From JACCXE01 sp963718605 (lineage in GTDB: Bacteria; Actinomycetota; Acidimicrobiia; Acidimicrobiales; JACCXE01): 64,000 bases of DNA. Positions within the stretch are counted from its first letter, which is position 1. Every line of letters begins with the position of its first letter. Under the pieces are notes generated by a model. That model ran no database searches. It was not told the origin of the DNA and saw only the letters and a list, made by a program, of their open reading frames with translations. Shown here one piece after another: positions 27,901-33,800 of this stretch. A program made the position numbers and the translations under genes. The stretch lies in contig OY970363.1 of assembly GCA_963718605.1 (NCBI GenBank), forward strand, positions 186,001 through 250,000, read 5' to 3'.

Positions 27901-30849
27901 CGCGAAGAAATCATCGTGGACACCGACACGGTCCACTCCCAACACCTCACACCAAATCCCCGCAAGGAGTTCCTCAGTCGGAGTCCGCGGCGCCACAAAC
28001 TCCTGGCCCAACTCCGGCCGCGAACCATCCGGCGCCGGCAACGCCTTGCGATCAACCTTGCCATTCGGCGTCAACGGCAACCCGTCCAACACCACAAACG
28101 CCGACGGCACCATGTAATCCGGCAACACCCGACGCAGAGACTCACGCAACTCCGTCGTCGACAGAACACTCCCATCGACGGGCACCACATAACCAACCAA
28201 CCGCTTGTCACCCGGCGCATCCTCCCGAGCAACCACCACCGCCTCACCCACCCCCACACAACCCAGCAACGCGGCCTCAACCTCACCACACTCAATCCGG
28301 AACCCCCGGATCTTCACCTGATCATCCAGCCGACCCAAAAACTCCAAATTCCCATCCGGCAAATACCGCACCACATCACCAGTCCGATAAAGCCGCGCCC
28401 CCGCCACATCACTAAAGGGATGCGGCACAAACCGCTCCGCCGTCAACTCCGGACGACGCAAATACCCCCGCGCCAAACCCACCCCACCAATAAACAACTC
28501 GCCCGCCACACCCACCGGCACCGGACGACCCCACCGATCCAACACAAACAACTCCGTATTCGCAATCGGCCGACCAATCGACGGCGACCCGACACCCCCA
28601 ATCCGGCAAATGGATGCATCGACCGTGCACTCCGTCGGCCCGTAAACGTTGAAAGCTACGACGGACGAATTAACCAATTGGAGCCAGAGCTTCGTTGAGA
28701 TGGGTTCGCCGCCAAGAAGCAACACGCGACACCCAAGCTCGGACCTCAGTTCCAACAGGACAGCCAATTGCGACGGAGTGCAGTCGAAAACGTCCACCCC
28801 GTCCAACCACGCGACGAGAAGCGTTGGCTCTGTCCGAAGGCGATCAGGAATGACCTCCAGCTGATCACCAAGAGTCAGACCCGTGAGTTGCTGGACGGAG
28901 GCATCAAACGAAAGAGGTGCATTTAAGGCGATCCGACGAGCACCGGAAGGACGCGCGACTCTAAAGACGTCACCGAGAACCGTCATCAGGTTGACGACGC
29001 TGCGGTGTTCGATGAGGACGCCCTTGGGTTGGCCGGTGGATCCCGACGTATAAATCACATAAGCCAAGTCGGTGGCAGTCGCCGCCGGACCCGGGTTCGT
29101 GTCCGGGAAGCCGTCATAAACCGACGACTCGTCCAAACACAGAACCTCAGCAACACCAACGGGCAACGAGCCCAGAAGATGACGCTGACTCAACAGGACT
29201 GGCGCGGCGGTGTCCTCGAGCATGAACGCAAGCCGATCAGCGGGATAGTCGGGATCCAACGGCACATACGCGCCTCCCGCCTTCAAAATCGCGAGTAACC
29301 CGACCACCATCTCCGGGCTGCGCTCCACACAGATCCCGACCAACACATCCGGACCCACACCCAGATCACGCAAATGATGCGCCAACCGGTTCGCCCGCCG
29401 ATTCAACTCCCCATAAGACAGCGACACATCCTCAAACACCACCGCGGTCGCATCAGGATCCCGAACAACCTGATCCTCGAACAACTCATGCACACAACGA
29501 TCCGACGGAAACTCGACCGCCGTGTCATTCCACTCCACCAACAACTGGCGCCGCTCATCAACGCCAAGCAACTCCAACTCACCGATCCGACAATCCGGAT
29601 CCGCCACAAGAAACTCGAGCGCGCGCACATACCAGTCGCCGACTTGTTCTGCGACTCGATGCGGGATAGCTGCGGCATCGATGTCGATCCCGAGATCGAG
29701 CCGCTTTCCGTCGGCTGACAGCTGAAAGCTCACGGCCAGCGCGAAATTTGTCCGTGCCTGAACGAACTCGAAGGCAGCGATCTCGTCCTTGACGCCGGAT
29801 CCTGCGCTATGCGTGGCCCGTGTAAAATTGAATGTCGTATCGAACAACTCGCCGAGTTCACGCTCAAGCTCCGCCAAGGGGTACCTTCGAAAGCGGTACC
29901 CTTTTCGCTCACTCGCGACGACAGTTCTCACTAACTCCGAGCCTGTTGTCGACGCCGACGACGAGATGAAGAGCGGCGAGGTGTTGAGGAACAACCCGAT
30001 CATGCTCTCGCCACCGGGGACGTTGGGACGACCGTGCGACACGAGCCCGGTCACAACGTCGGCGGCGCCGGTCAGCTGCTGCAACACGCATACATGGGCC
30101 GCGAGTAGCAACGAGCGAATAGACGTGTTAAGTCGACGCGCCACCTTCGACGCTTGCTCGAGTGCCTCAGGAGGAACGACAATCCGATCCGCGTGGAGTC
30201 GCCCTTCCCCAACGGGATCCGACGCCCGAATCCGAACTAGCGACGTCGGTCCACCGGAAAGTTCCTTGAGCCAGAACCCGCGCGCGTCGAGATCCGCGGC
30301 ATGGCGCAATTCCTCGTCGACATAATCCTTGTAGGGAGGAGGCGTCGGGCGTTGAATCGTCGGGCGACCCTCTAAGGCTGCTCTGTAGTCGCCAAGAATT
30401 TCCTCGACCAGAAGAGAAACGCTCCGTCCGTCGAGTATTGAGTGATGGAAGGCGAGGCCGAGCCGGAAACCGTCTGCGGAAGGTTGAGTAAAAAAGCGAA
30501 TGAGCGGCGGCTCAAGCCAAACAAAAGGGCGTGACCCCTCCGCCCTAAGCGTGGCGAGCCAGGTGGCATCGTCGCCAGCCGGGAGAAATAACAGATTCGG
30601 CACAAGCCCCTTCGGCCATACCAACTGCGTCGGTCCGACTGGATTAGCGAGGTCAAACGACGTTCGTAGTACCTCGTGTCGGTCCGAAGCTGACGTGGCA
30701 ACGTCTTCAAACAGCTGAGCTTTCAGCGGCAGCGAGACGTTGGCGCTGAGAATGTCGTGGTACGTCCCACCGTCTAGCTCGGAGTGAAAGATCATTCCGA
30801 GCTGAAGCGGAGTCATTGGATACTGGCTCACGACGCTGTCGTCCATCAC
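12976..30849 (-). CDS. Nonribosomal peptide synthetase, five modules with epimerase and terminal thioesterase
   Basis: A 5957-aa synthetase. Approximate order: C 1-430 (HHSILDG), A 440-930 (code DAQDLGVVDK, matching known Gln codes), T Ser about 986; C 1055-1455, A 1490-1985 (DAFWVGGTFK, Val-like), T; C 2105-2510, A 2550-3045 (DILQLGLIWK, Gly), T; C 3160-3560, A 3600-4090 (DAWFLGHVVK, close to Leu DAWFLGNVVK), T, E 4200-4630 (HHLVIDWVSW, EGHGRE); C 4665-5070 (HHLLLDGWS, after-E type), A 5105-5595 (same Leu-like code), T about 5654; TE 5705-5957. The TE nucleophile is Ser5782 in GFSLSG. ATG overlaps the upstream NRPS stop by 4 bp, so this is the last subunit. It should add Gln-Val-Gly-D-Leu-Leu and release the chain. 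Codes were read by hand. Confidence 0.95.
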   Translation of the reverse strand: MMDDSVVSQYPMTPLQLGMIFHSELDGGTYHDILSANVSLPLKAQLFEDVATSASDRHEVLRTSFDLANPVGPTQLVWPKGLVPNLLFLPAGDDATWLATLRAEGSRPFVWLEPPLIRFFTQPSADGFRLGLAFHHSILDGRSVSLLVEEILGDYRAALEGRPTIQRPTPPPYKDYVDEELRHAADLDARGFWLKELSGGPTSLVRIRASDPVGEGRLHADRIVVPPEALEQASKVARRLNTSIRSLLLAAHVCVLQQLTGAADVVTGLVSHGRPNVPGGESMIGLFLNTSPLFISSSASTTGSELVRTVVASERKGYRFRRYPLAELERELGELFDTTFNFTRATHSAGSGVKDEIAAFEFVQARTNFALAVSFQLSADGKRLDLGIDIDAAAIPHRVAEQVGDWYVRALEFLVADPDCRIGELELLGVDERRQLLVEWNDTAVEFPSDRCVHELFEDQVVRDPDATAVVFEDVSLSYGELNRRANRLAHHLRDLGVGPDVLVGICVERSPEMVVGLLAILKAGGAYVPLDPDYPADRLAFMLEDTAAPVLLSQRHLLGSLPVGVAEVLCLDESSVYDGFPDTNPGPAATATDLAYVIYTSGSTGQPKGVLIEHRSVVNLMTVLGDVFRVARPSGARRIALNAPLSFDASVQQLTGLTLGDQLEVIPDRLRTEPTLLVAWLDGVDVFDCTPSQLAVLLELRSELGCRVLLLGGEPISTKLWLQLVNSSVVAFNVYGPTECTVDASICRIGGVGSPSIGRPIANTELFVLDRWGRPVPVGVAGELFIGGVGLARGYLRRPELTAERFVPHPFSDVAGARLYRTGDVVRYLPDGNLEFLGRLDDQVKIRGFRIECGEVEAALLGCVGVGEAVVVAREDAPGDKRLVGYVVPVDGSVLSTTELRESLRRVLPDYMVPSAFVVLDGLPLTPNGKVDRKALPAPDGSRPELGQEFVAPRTPTEELLAGIWCEVLGVDRVGVHDDFFALGGHSLLATQVVSRVRAAFQAELAVKSLFESSTLAGLARVVDEALLADVGVVVPRVVCVSRDVTLPLSFAQQQLWFLHQWAPESSVYNVPLALRLRGSLDVGALELALGAVVARHEVLRTTFAAPGGKAEQVIWPVGDVPVVVWDVSGLAPGEAELEARRLVVEEASRPFDLERGPLVRAGLVRVGGEDHVFVLTLHHIVTDGWSLSVLLRELSAGYDAFSRGESAPFEALAIQYADFAVWQREWLTGDVLETQLGFWRDHLGGVPALELPTDRPRPPVRGDAGASFSFSLDAELSDGVRDLGQRYGATLFMTLLAAFQVLLHRYSGQDDFVVGTPIAGRNRAEIEPLIGFFVNTLPLRADCAGDPSFGELLGRVRETALGAYAHQDLPFEKLVEELQPERDPSRHPLFQVSVGLHASETGRTLVLEGLEVDGFELSHETAKFDLSFHFIDSDEAIVGAIEYATDLFDSSTVARMAGHLRNLLAGMVADPDCRIGELELLGVDERRQLLVEWNDTAVEFPSDRCVHELFEDQVVRDPDATAVVFEDVSLSYGELNRRANRLAHHLRDLGVGPDVLVGICVERSPEMVVGLLAILKAGGAYVPLDPDYPADRLAFMLEDTAAPVLLTHSAVEGRLPWTNTFAICVDDVAAWADQPDTNPGPIAAADNLAYVIYTSGSTGQPKGVLIEHHSILRLVFGLPFLAVGSKPTVLHLATLNFDASTFELWCPLLHGGTAVLVSGNDLPSARDLEVTIRNQSIGMLWLTASLFNAYVDQGSAGLFAGLSTLVIGGETLSYQHVARFMEASPTVSVVNGYGPTEATTFTCTYPIRKDVRGSLPIGRPIANTELFVLDRWGRPVPVGVAGELFIGGVGLARGYLRRPELTAERFVPHPFSDVAGARLYRTGDVVRYLPDGNLEFLGRLDDQVKIRGFRIECGEVEAALLGCVGVGEAVVVAREDAPGDKRLVGYVVPVDGSVLSTTELRESLRRVLPDYMVPSAFVVLDGLPLTPNGKVDRKALPAPDGSRPELGQEFVAPRTPTEELLAGIWCEVLGVDRVGVHDDFFALGGHSLLATQVVSRVRVVFGVELLLRSLFEDPTVAALADVVAGGGGESAAPPIVVAARDGDLPLSFAQQRLWFLDRLVPSSVYNVPLALRLRGSLDVGALELALGAVVARHEVLRTTFAAPGGKAEQVIWPVGDVPVVVWDVSGLAPGEAELEARRLVVEEASRPFDLERGPLVRAGLVRVGGEDHVFVLTLHHIVTDGWSLSVLLRELSAGYDAFSRGESAPFEALAIQYADFAVWQREWLTGDVLETQLGFWRDHLGGVPALELPTDRPRPPVRGDAGASFSFSLDAELSDGVRDLGQRYGATLFMTLLAAFQVLLHRYSGQDDFVVGTPIAGRNRAEIEPLIGFFVNTLPLRADCAGDPSFGELLGRVRETALGAYAHQDLPFEKLVEELRLPRDLSHTPLFQTMFVLQNNSREAFSLGSLDVEQFGVSRTTAKFDLTLAMAEGDGGLLCEFEYATDLFDSSTVARMAGHLRNLLAGMVADPDCRIGELELLGVDERRQLLVEWNDTAVEFPSDRCVHELFEDQVVRDPDATAVVFEDVSLSYGELNRRANRLAHHLRDLGVGPDVLVGICVERSPEMVVGLLAILKAGGAYVPLDPDYPADRLAFMLEDTAAPVLLSQRHLLGSLPVGVAEVLCLDESSVYDGFPDTNPGPAATATDLAYVIYTSGSTGQPKGVLIEHRSLTNLVISMQADLGLGVAGRMLAVTSLSFDIAALELFLPIVEGASVRIASSSSAVEANLLVEAVNDPLVTVMQATPVTWQMLVQAGWEKPALTVLCGGEAMNRRLASELVSRAGAVWNLYGPTETTIWSAQFPIDGSVSLGSPPIGRPIANTELFVLDRWGRPVPVGVAGELFIGGVGLARGYLRRPELTAERFVPHPFSDVAGARLYRTGDVVRYLPDGNLEFLGRLDDQVKIRGFRIECGEVEAALLGCVGVGEAVVVAREDAPGDKRLVGYVVPVDGSVLSTTELRESLRRVLPDYMVPSAFVVLDGLPLTPNGKVDRKALPAPDGSRPELGQEFVAPRTPTEELLAGIWCEVLGVDRVGVHDDFFALGGHSLLATQVVSRVRVVFGVELLLRSLFEDPTVAALADVVAGGGGESAAPPIVVAARDGDLPLSFAQQRLWFLDRLVPSSVYNVPLALRLRGSLDVGALELALGAVVARHEVLRTTFAAPGGKAEQVIWPVGDVPVVVWDVSGLAPGEAELEARRLVVEEASRPFDLERGPLVRAGLVRVGGEDHVFVLTLHHIVTDGWSLSVLLRELSAGYDAFSRGESAPFEALAIQYADFAVWQREWLTGDVLETQLGFWRDHLGGVPALELPTDRPRPPVRGDAGASFSFSLDAELSDGVRDLGQRYGATLFMTLLAAFQVLLHRYSGQDDFVVGTPIAGRNRAEIEPLIGFFVNTLPLRADCAGDPSFGELLGRVRETALGAYAHQDLPFEKLVEELRLPRDLSHTPLFQTMFVLQNNSREAFSLGSLDVEQFGVSRTTAKFDLTLAMAEGDGGLLCEFEYATDLFDSSTVARMAGHLRNLLAGMVADPDCRIGELELLGVDERRQLLVEWNDTAVEFPSDRCVHELFEDQVVRDPDATAVVFEDVSLSYGELNRRANRLAHHLRDLGVGPDVLVGICVERSPEMVVGLLAILKAGGAYVPLDPDYPADRLAFMLEDTAAPVLLSQRHLLGSLPVGVAEVLCLDESSVYDGFPDTNPGPAATATDLAYVIYTSGSTGQPKGVLIEHRSLTNLVSWHVGAYGLDAAQRCGQFASLAFDASVWEVWPPLSSGASLSLVPSAARGDVEAVLGWWERDGLTTTFLPTAMAEGVVSSPSASDASLGRLLVGGDRWSAHVGGVPFEIVNHYGPTECTVVTTAGRISSNGVGSPPIGRPIANTELFVLDRWGRPVPVGVAGELFIGGVGLARGYLRRPELTAERFVPHPFSDVAGARLYRTGDVVRYLPDGNLEFLGRLDDQVKIRGFRIECGEVEAALLGCVGVGEAVVVAREDAPGDKRLVGYVVPVDGSVLSTTELRESLRRVLPDYMVPSAFVVLDGLPLTPNGKVDRKALPAPDGSRPELGQEFVAPRTPTEELLAGIWCEVLGVDRVGVHDDFFALGGDSILSIQVISRARNAGVEITPRMLFQNPTVEELAAVAGHSIGVHASQAAVEGHVLLSPIQRWFLEGSTVDAHHFNQSMLLEVTAGTHADLLEEALGELVGHHDALRLRFELIDGAWRQHCDAQIGPFMLERVDLSGHPNWLSLLQEHAGRIQAGLDLCAGPLVRACWFDLGGGQARLLLVAHHLVIDWVSWSILFEDLGLVYSQLRDGLVVQLPAKTSSFQAWSQRLTDFASSPELNAELEYWSGVRSATPLPLDYRDGLNRVGSTDVVGAQLDRSSTASLLRDVPPIYRTQINDVLLAALGRAVSSWAGSTKVLVNLEGHGREDLFDDIDLSRTIGWFTSLFPVCLDLEDVVDPGETLISVKEQLRTVPGRGIGFGLLRHLHPDSSVREMLAASAELSFNYLGQSSSAVSASMFRVLSEARGWERSPDAQRDHVLDVVAQVVDGELQVGFTFSRDLHERSTIEVLVTAFLAELRTLIKHCTAVGFEGCTPSDFPLARLSPSQLDRIGDLCGGLRRVEDIYPLAPLQQGMLFHTLFAPDSGVYVEQLEMQFEGIDASRLEQSWLDVISRHESLRAAVFWDGLDQPVQVVVRSPDVEFAHLDWRDQNHAEQRESLRALLATDRAAGFELTRAPLMRFRCIRESDRKHRLVWSYHHLLLDGWSVGRVVNEVFAVYGGGPAPVAARPYRDYIQWIAGQDQASAQAFWRDYLAGFSSPLTLGSAADKSELDEMPRVVSQQVTVNEELSALLQQFAAEHRLTLNTLVQGAWALLLAAHSGETDVVFGATTSGRPAALPGVESMVGCFINTLPVRVRVDGEFSVLDLLTELQDRQIELREFEYSSLAEIQNLSELPPGTSLFENIVVFENYPIEAAAPQRDEFDVRIVGAHEQTNFPLLLVASPRPHLSLRLSHDTRRFDSSTVARMAGHLRNLLAGMVADPDCRIGELELLGVDERRQLLVEWNDTAVEFPSDRCVHELFEDQVVRDPDATAVVFEDVSLSYGELNRRANRLAHHLRDLGVGPDVLVGICVERSPEMVVGLLAILKAGGAYVPLDPDYPADRLAFMLEDTAAPVLLSQRHLLGSLPVGVAEVLCLDESSVYDGFPDTNPGPAATATDLAYVIYTSGSTGQPKGVLIEHRSLTNLVSWHVGAYGLDAAQRCGQFASLAFDASVWEVWPPLSSGASLSLVPSAARGDVEAVLGWWERDGLTTTFLPTAMAEGVVSSPSASDASLGRLLVGGDRWSARVGGVPFEIVNHYGPTECTVVTTAGRISSNGVGSPPIGRPIANTELFVLDRWGRPVPVGVAGELFIGGVGLARGYLRRPELTAERFVPHPFSDVAGARLYRTGDVVRYLPDGNLEFLGRLDDQVKIRGFRIECGEVEAALLGCVGVGEAVVVAREDAPGDKRLVGYVVPVDGSVLSTTELRESLRRVLPDYMVPSAFVVLDGLPLTPNGKVDRKALPAPDGSRPELGQEFVAPRTPTEELLAGIWCEVLGVDRVGVHDDFFALGGDSILSIQVISRARNAGVEITPRMLFQNPTVEELAADGEDRSSLPRPVGQSRGTKPPIWLLSPCPGIASHVQANWRRSGYERELYALDPEPFVDGVYSVDLHDDARRRARMIQAMLVDGITKVTVVGFSLSGWPATIAATELKNLGLNVNLVLVEPTPLEAIRAQSVYSASTLPEAFGMEGELFDEFAAAGLHQPFDPTNGRSQLERAIEIVRRVLPSHGNDIGEYEFHSSWLLLAFQCANQSVAAYDVSTELLIASPRLQLTEQLRSTWNVVYPTMQIVTVDTLVEHSKLLDAPEVLAYLDTI
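13784..15663. repeat. 1.88-kb repeat, last Leu-like module (copy of 18296-20175)
   Basis: This block repeats 18296-20175 at an offset of 4512 bp. It covers the end of one C domain, the whole A domain and the start of T. I noticed one difference, C at 14681 versus T at 19193, giving Arg versus His in the A core. Confidence 0.9.
18296..20175. repeat. 1.88-kb repeat, first Leu-like module (copy of 13784-15663)
   Basis: Partner of 13784-15663, including the Leu-like A core itself. Beyond the ends the two copies diverge at once: on one side into the epimerase versus the thioesterase, on the other into different C-domain types. Confidence 0.9.
19492..22239. repeat. 2.75-kb module-sized repeat (copy of 22651-25398)
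   Basis: Offset 3159 bp from its partner. In coding order it runs from just after one A core, through the A C-terminal subdomain, T, C, and the next A N-terminal part up to the A3 motif. The A cores on either side differ (Gly and Leu here), so the unit is a chassis between swapped cores. Confidence 0.9.
22651..25398. repeat. 2.75-kb module-sized repeat (copy of 19492-22239)
   Basis: Partner of 19492-22239; its flanking A cores are Val-like and Gly. Antisense open frames inside both copies are identical, confirming nucleotide-level identity. Confidence 0.9.
25985..28585. repeat. 2.6-kb repeat shared between two NRPS genes (copy of 32263-34863)
   Basis: Offset 6278 bp. It covers the A C-terminal part, T, C and A N-terminal part between the Gln and Val cores of the large synthetase, and matches the same stretch between the X and Val cores of the two-module synthetase. 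Confidence 0.88.
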
Positions 30850-33800
30850 GAACGTCTGTCATCGCTGTCTACCTGCAGTCGAGCCAACTCGGCGACCACC
30901 GGATACTGAAAGAAGTCTCCGGGATCGATCTCCACACCGGCGTTTCGTGCCCGTGAGATGACCTGAATGCTCAGGATCGAGTCGCCACCCAACGCGAAGA
31001 AATCATCGTGGACACCGACACGGTCCACTCCCAACACCTCACACCAAATCCCCGCAAGGAGTTCCTCAGTCGGAGTCCGCGGCGCCACAAACTCCTGGCC
31101 CAACTCCGGCCGCGAACCATCCGGCGCCGGCAACGCCTTGCGATCAACCTTGCCATTCGGCGTCAACGGCAACCCGTCCAACACCACAAACGCCGACGGC
31201 ACCATGTAATCCGGCAACACCCGACGCAGAGACTCACGCAACTCCGTCGTCGACAGAACACTCCCATCGACGGGCACCACATAACCAACCAACCGCTTGT
31301 CACCCGGCGCATCCTCCCGAGCAACCACCACCGCCTCACCCACCCCCACACAACCCAGCAACGCGGCCTCAACCTCACCACACTCAATCCGGAACCCCCG
31401 GATCTTCACCTGATCATCCAGCCGACCCAAAAACTCCAAATTCCCATCCGGCAAATACCGCACCACATCACCAGTCCGATAAAGCCGCGCCCCCGCCACA
31501 TCACTAAAGGGATGCGGCACAAACCGCTCCGCCGTCAACTCCGGACGACGCAAATACCCCCGCGCCAAACCCACCCCACCAATAAACAACTCGCCCGCCA
31601 CACCCACCGGCACCGGACGACCCCACCGATCCAACACAAACAACTCCGTATTCGCAATCGGCCGACCAATCGGCACCGAACTGCCGGGCGCACCCTCGTC
31701 CGAAATAGCAAACCAACTAGAAAACGTCGTTACCTCAGTCGGCCCATAACCATTCGCTAGCGTCGCATCCGATACGGAAAGAAACTGCCTTGTATGTCGA
31801 CGACTCACCGCTTCGCCGCCAATCACTAGCGTGCGCAGGCCAGCCCAGGATCCGATCCCGCCATCGTCTACGTATGCGTTGAACAGTGAAGAAGTGAGCC
31901 ACATAGTGTCGACGGCATGCTTCCCAATACTCCGCCCGACCTCCGCAGCATCTGGCGGCGTGACCGTTACCAATTGGACGATGGCGCCGCCTTGCAAGAG
32001 TGGCCACCAGACTTCGAATGTCGATGCATCGAAGCTCAGAGTTGCAAGCTGCAGCAGGCGCGGCCGATTCTGGCCAACGACGATCGGCAAGCCGAATACC
32101 AGCCGAAGAATCGAATGGTGTTCGATGAGGACGCCCTTGGGTTGGCCGGTGGATCCCGACGTATAAATCACATAAGCCAAGTCGGTGGCAGTCGCCGCCG
32201 GACCCGGGTTCGTGTCCGGGAAGCCGTCATAAGTGTCCGGATCGTCGATGCGAACAATCAACGTGTTCGTCCAGGGCAGCCTGCCTTCGACAGCGCTGTG
32301 TGTGAGCAGGACTGGCGCGGCGGTGTCCTCGAGCATGAACGCAAGCCGATCAGCGGGATAGTCGGGATCCAACGGCACATACGCGCCTCCCGCCTTCAAA
32401 ATCGCGAGTAACCCGACCACCATCTCCGGGCTGCGCTCCACACAGATCCCGACCAACACATCCGGACCCACACCCAGATCACGCAAATGATGCGCCAACC
32501 GGTTCGCCCGCCGATTCAACTCCCCATAAGACAGCGACACATCCTCAAACACCACCGCGGTCGCATCAGGATCCCGAACAACCTGATCCTCGAACAACTC
32601 ATGCACACAACGATCCGACGGAAACTCGACCGCCGTGTCATTCCACTCCACCAACAACTGGCGCCGCTCATCAACGCCAAGCAACTCCAACTCACCGATC
32701 CGACAATCCGGATCCGCCACCATCCCCGCCAACAGGTTCCGCAAATGCCCCGCCATCCGCGCCACCGTCGACGAATCAAACAAATCCGTCGCATACTCAA
32801 TCGCCCCGACAATGGCTTCATCGCTATCAATGAAATGGAACGACAAATCAAACTTGGCGGTCTCATGCGACAGTTCGAAACCATCGACTTCTAGACCTTC
32901 CAGCACCAACGTCCGGCCAGTCTCCGAGGCATGCAACCCGACACTCACCTGAAACAGCGGATGCCGACTCGGATCGCGCTCAGGCTGTAACTCCTCGACA
33001 AGTTTCTCGAACGGCAAATCCTGATGCGCATACGCGCCCAGCGCCGTCTCACGCACCCGACCCAACAACTCCCCGAAACTCGGATCACCCGCACAGTCAG
33101 CCCGCAACGGCAACGTGTTCACAAAAAAACCGATCAGCGGCTCAATCTCCGCCCGATTCCGGCCAGCGATCGGCGTGCCAACCACAAAATCGTCCTGACC
33201 GCTGTAACGATGCAGCAACACCTGGAACGCAGCCAACAACGTCATAAACAACGTCGCCCCATAACGCTGCCCCAAGTCACGCACACCATCGCTCAGCTCA
33301 GCATCAAGACTGAAACTGAAACTCGCTCCCGCATCACCGCGCACCGGCGGCCGCGGACGATCCGTCGGCAACTCCAACGCCGGCACACCGCCCAGATGGT
33401 CACGCCAAAACCCCAACTGCGTTTCCAGCACATCACCGGTCAACCACTCCCGCTGCCACACCGCAAAATCCGCATACTGAATCGCCAACGCTTCGAACGG
33501 CGCAGACTCACCGCGACTGAACGCGTCATAACCAGCAGACAACTCACGCAACAACACCGACAACGACCAACCATCAGTCACGATGTGATGCAACGTCAAA
33601 ACAAACACGTGGTCCTCACCGCCCACACGCACCAACCCGGCGCGCACCAACGGACCACGCTCAAGATCAAACGGCCGCGACGCCTCCTCAACCACCAAAC
33701 GCCGCGCCTCCAGCTCCGCCTCGCCCGGCGCCAACCCACTCACATCCCACACCACAACCGGCACATCCCCAACCGGCCAAATCACCTGCTCAGCCTTCCC

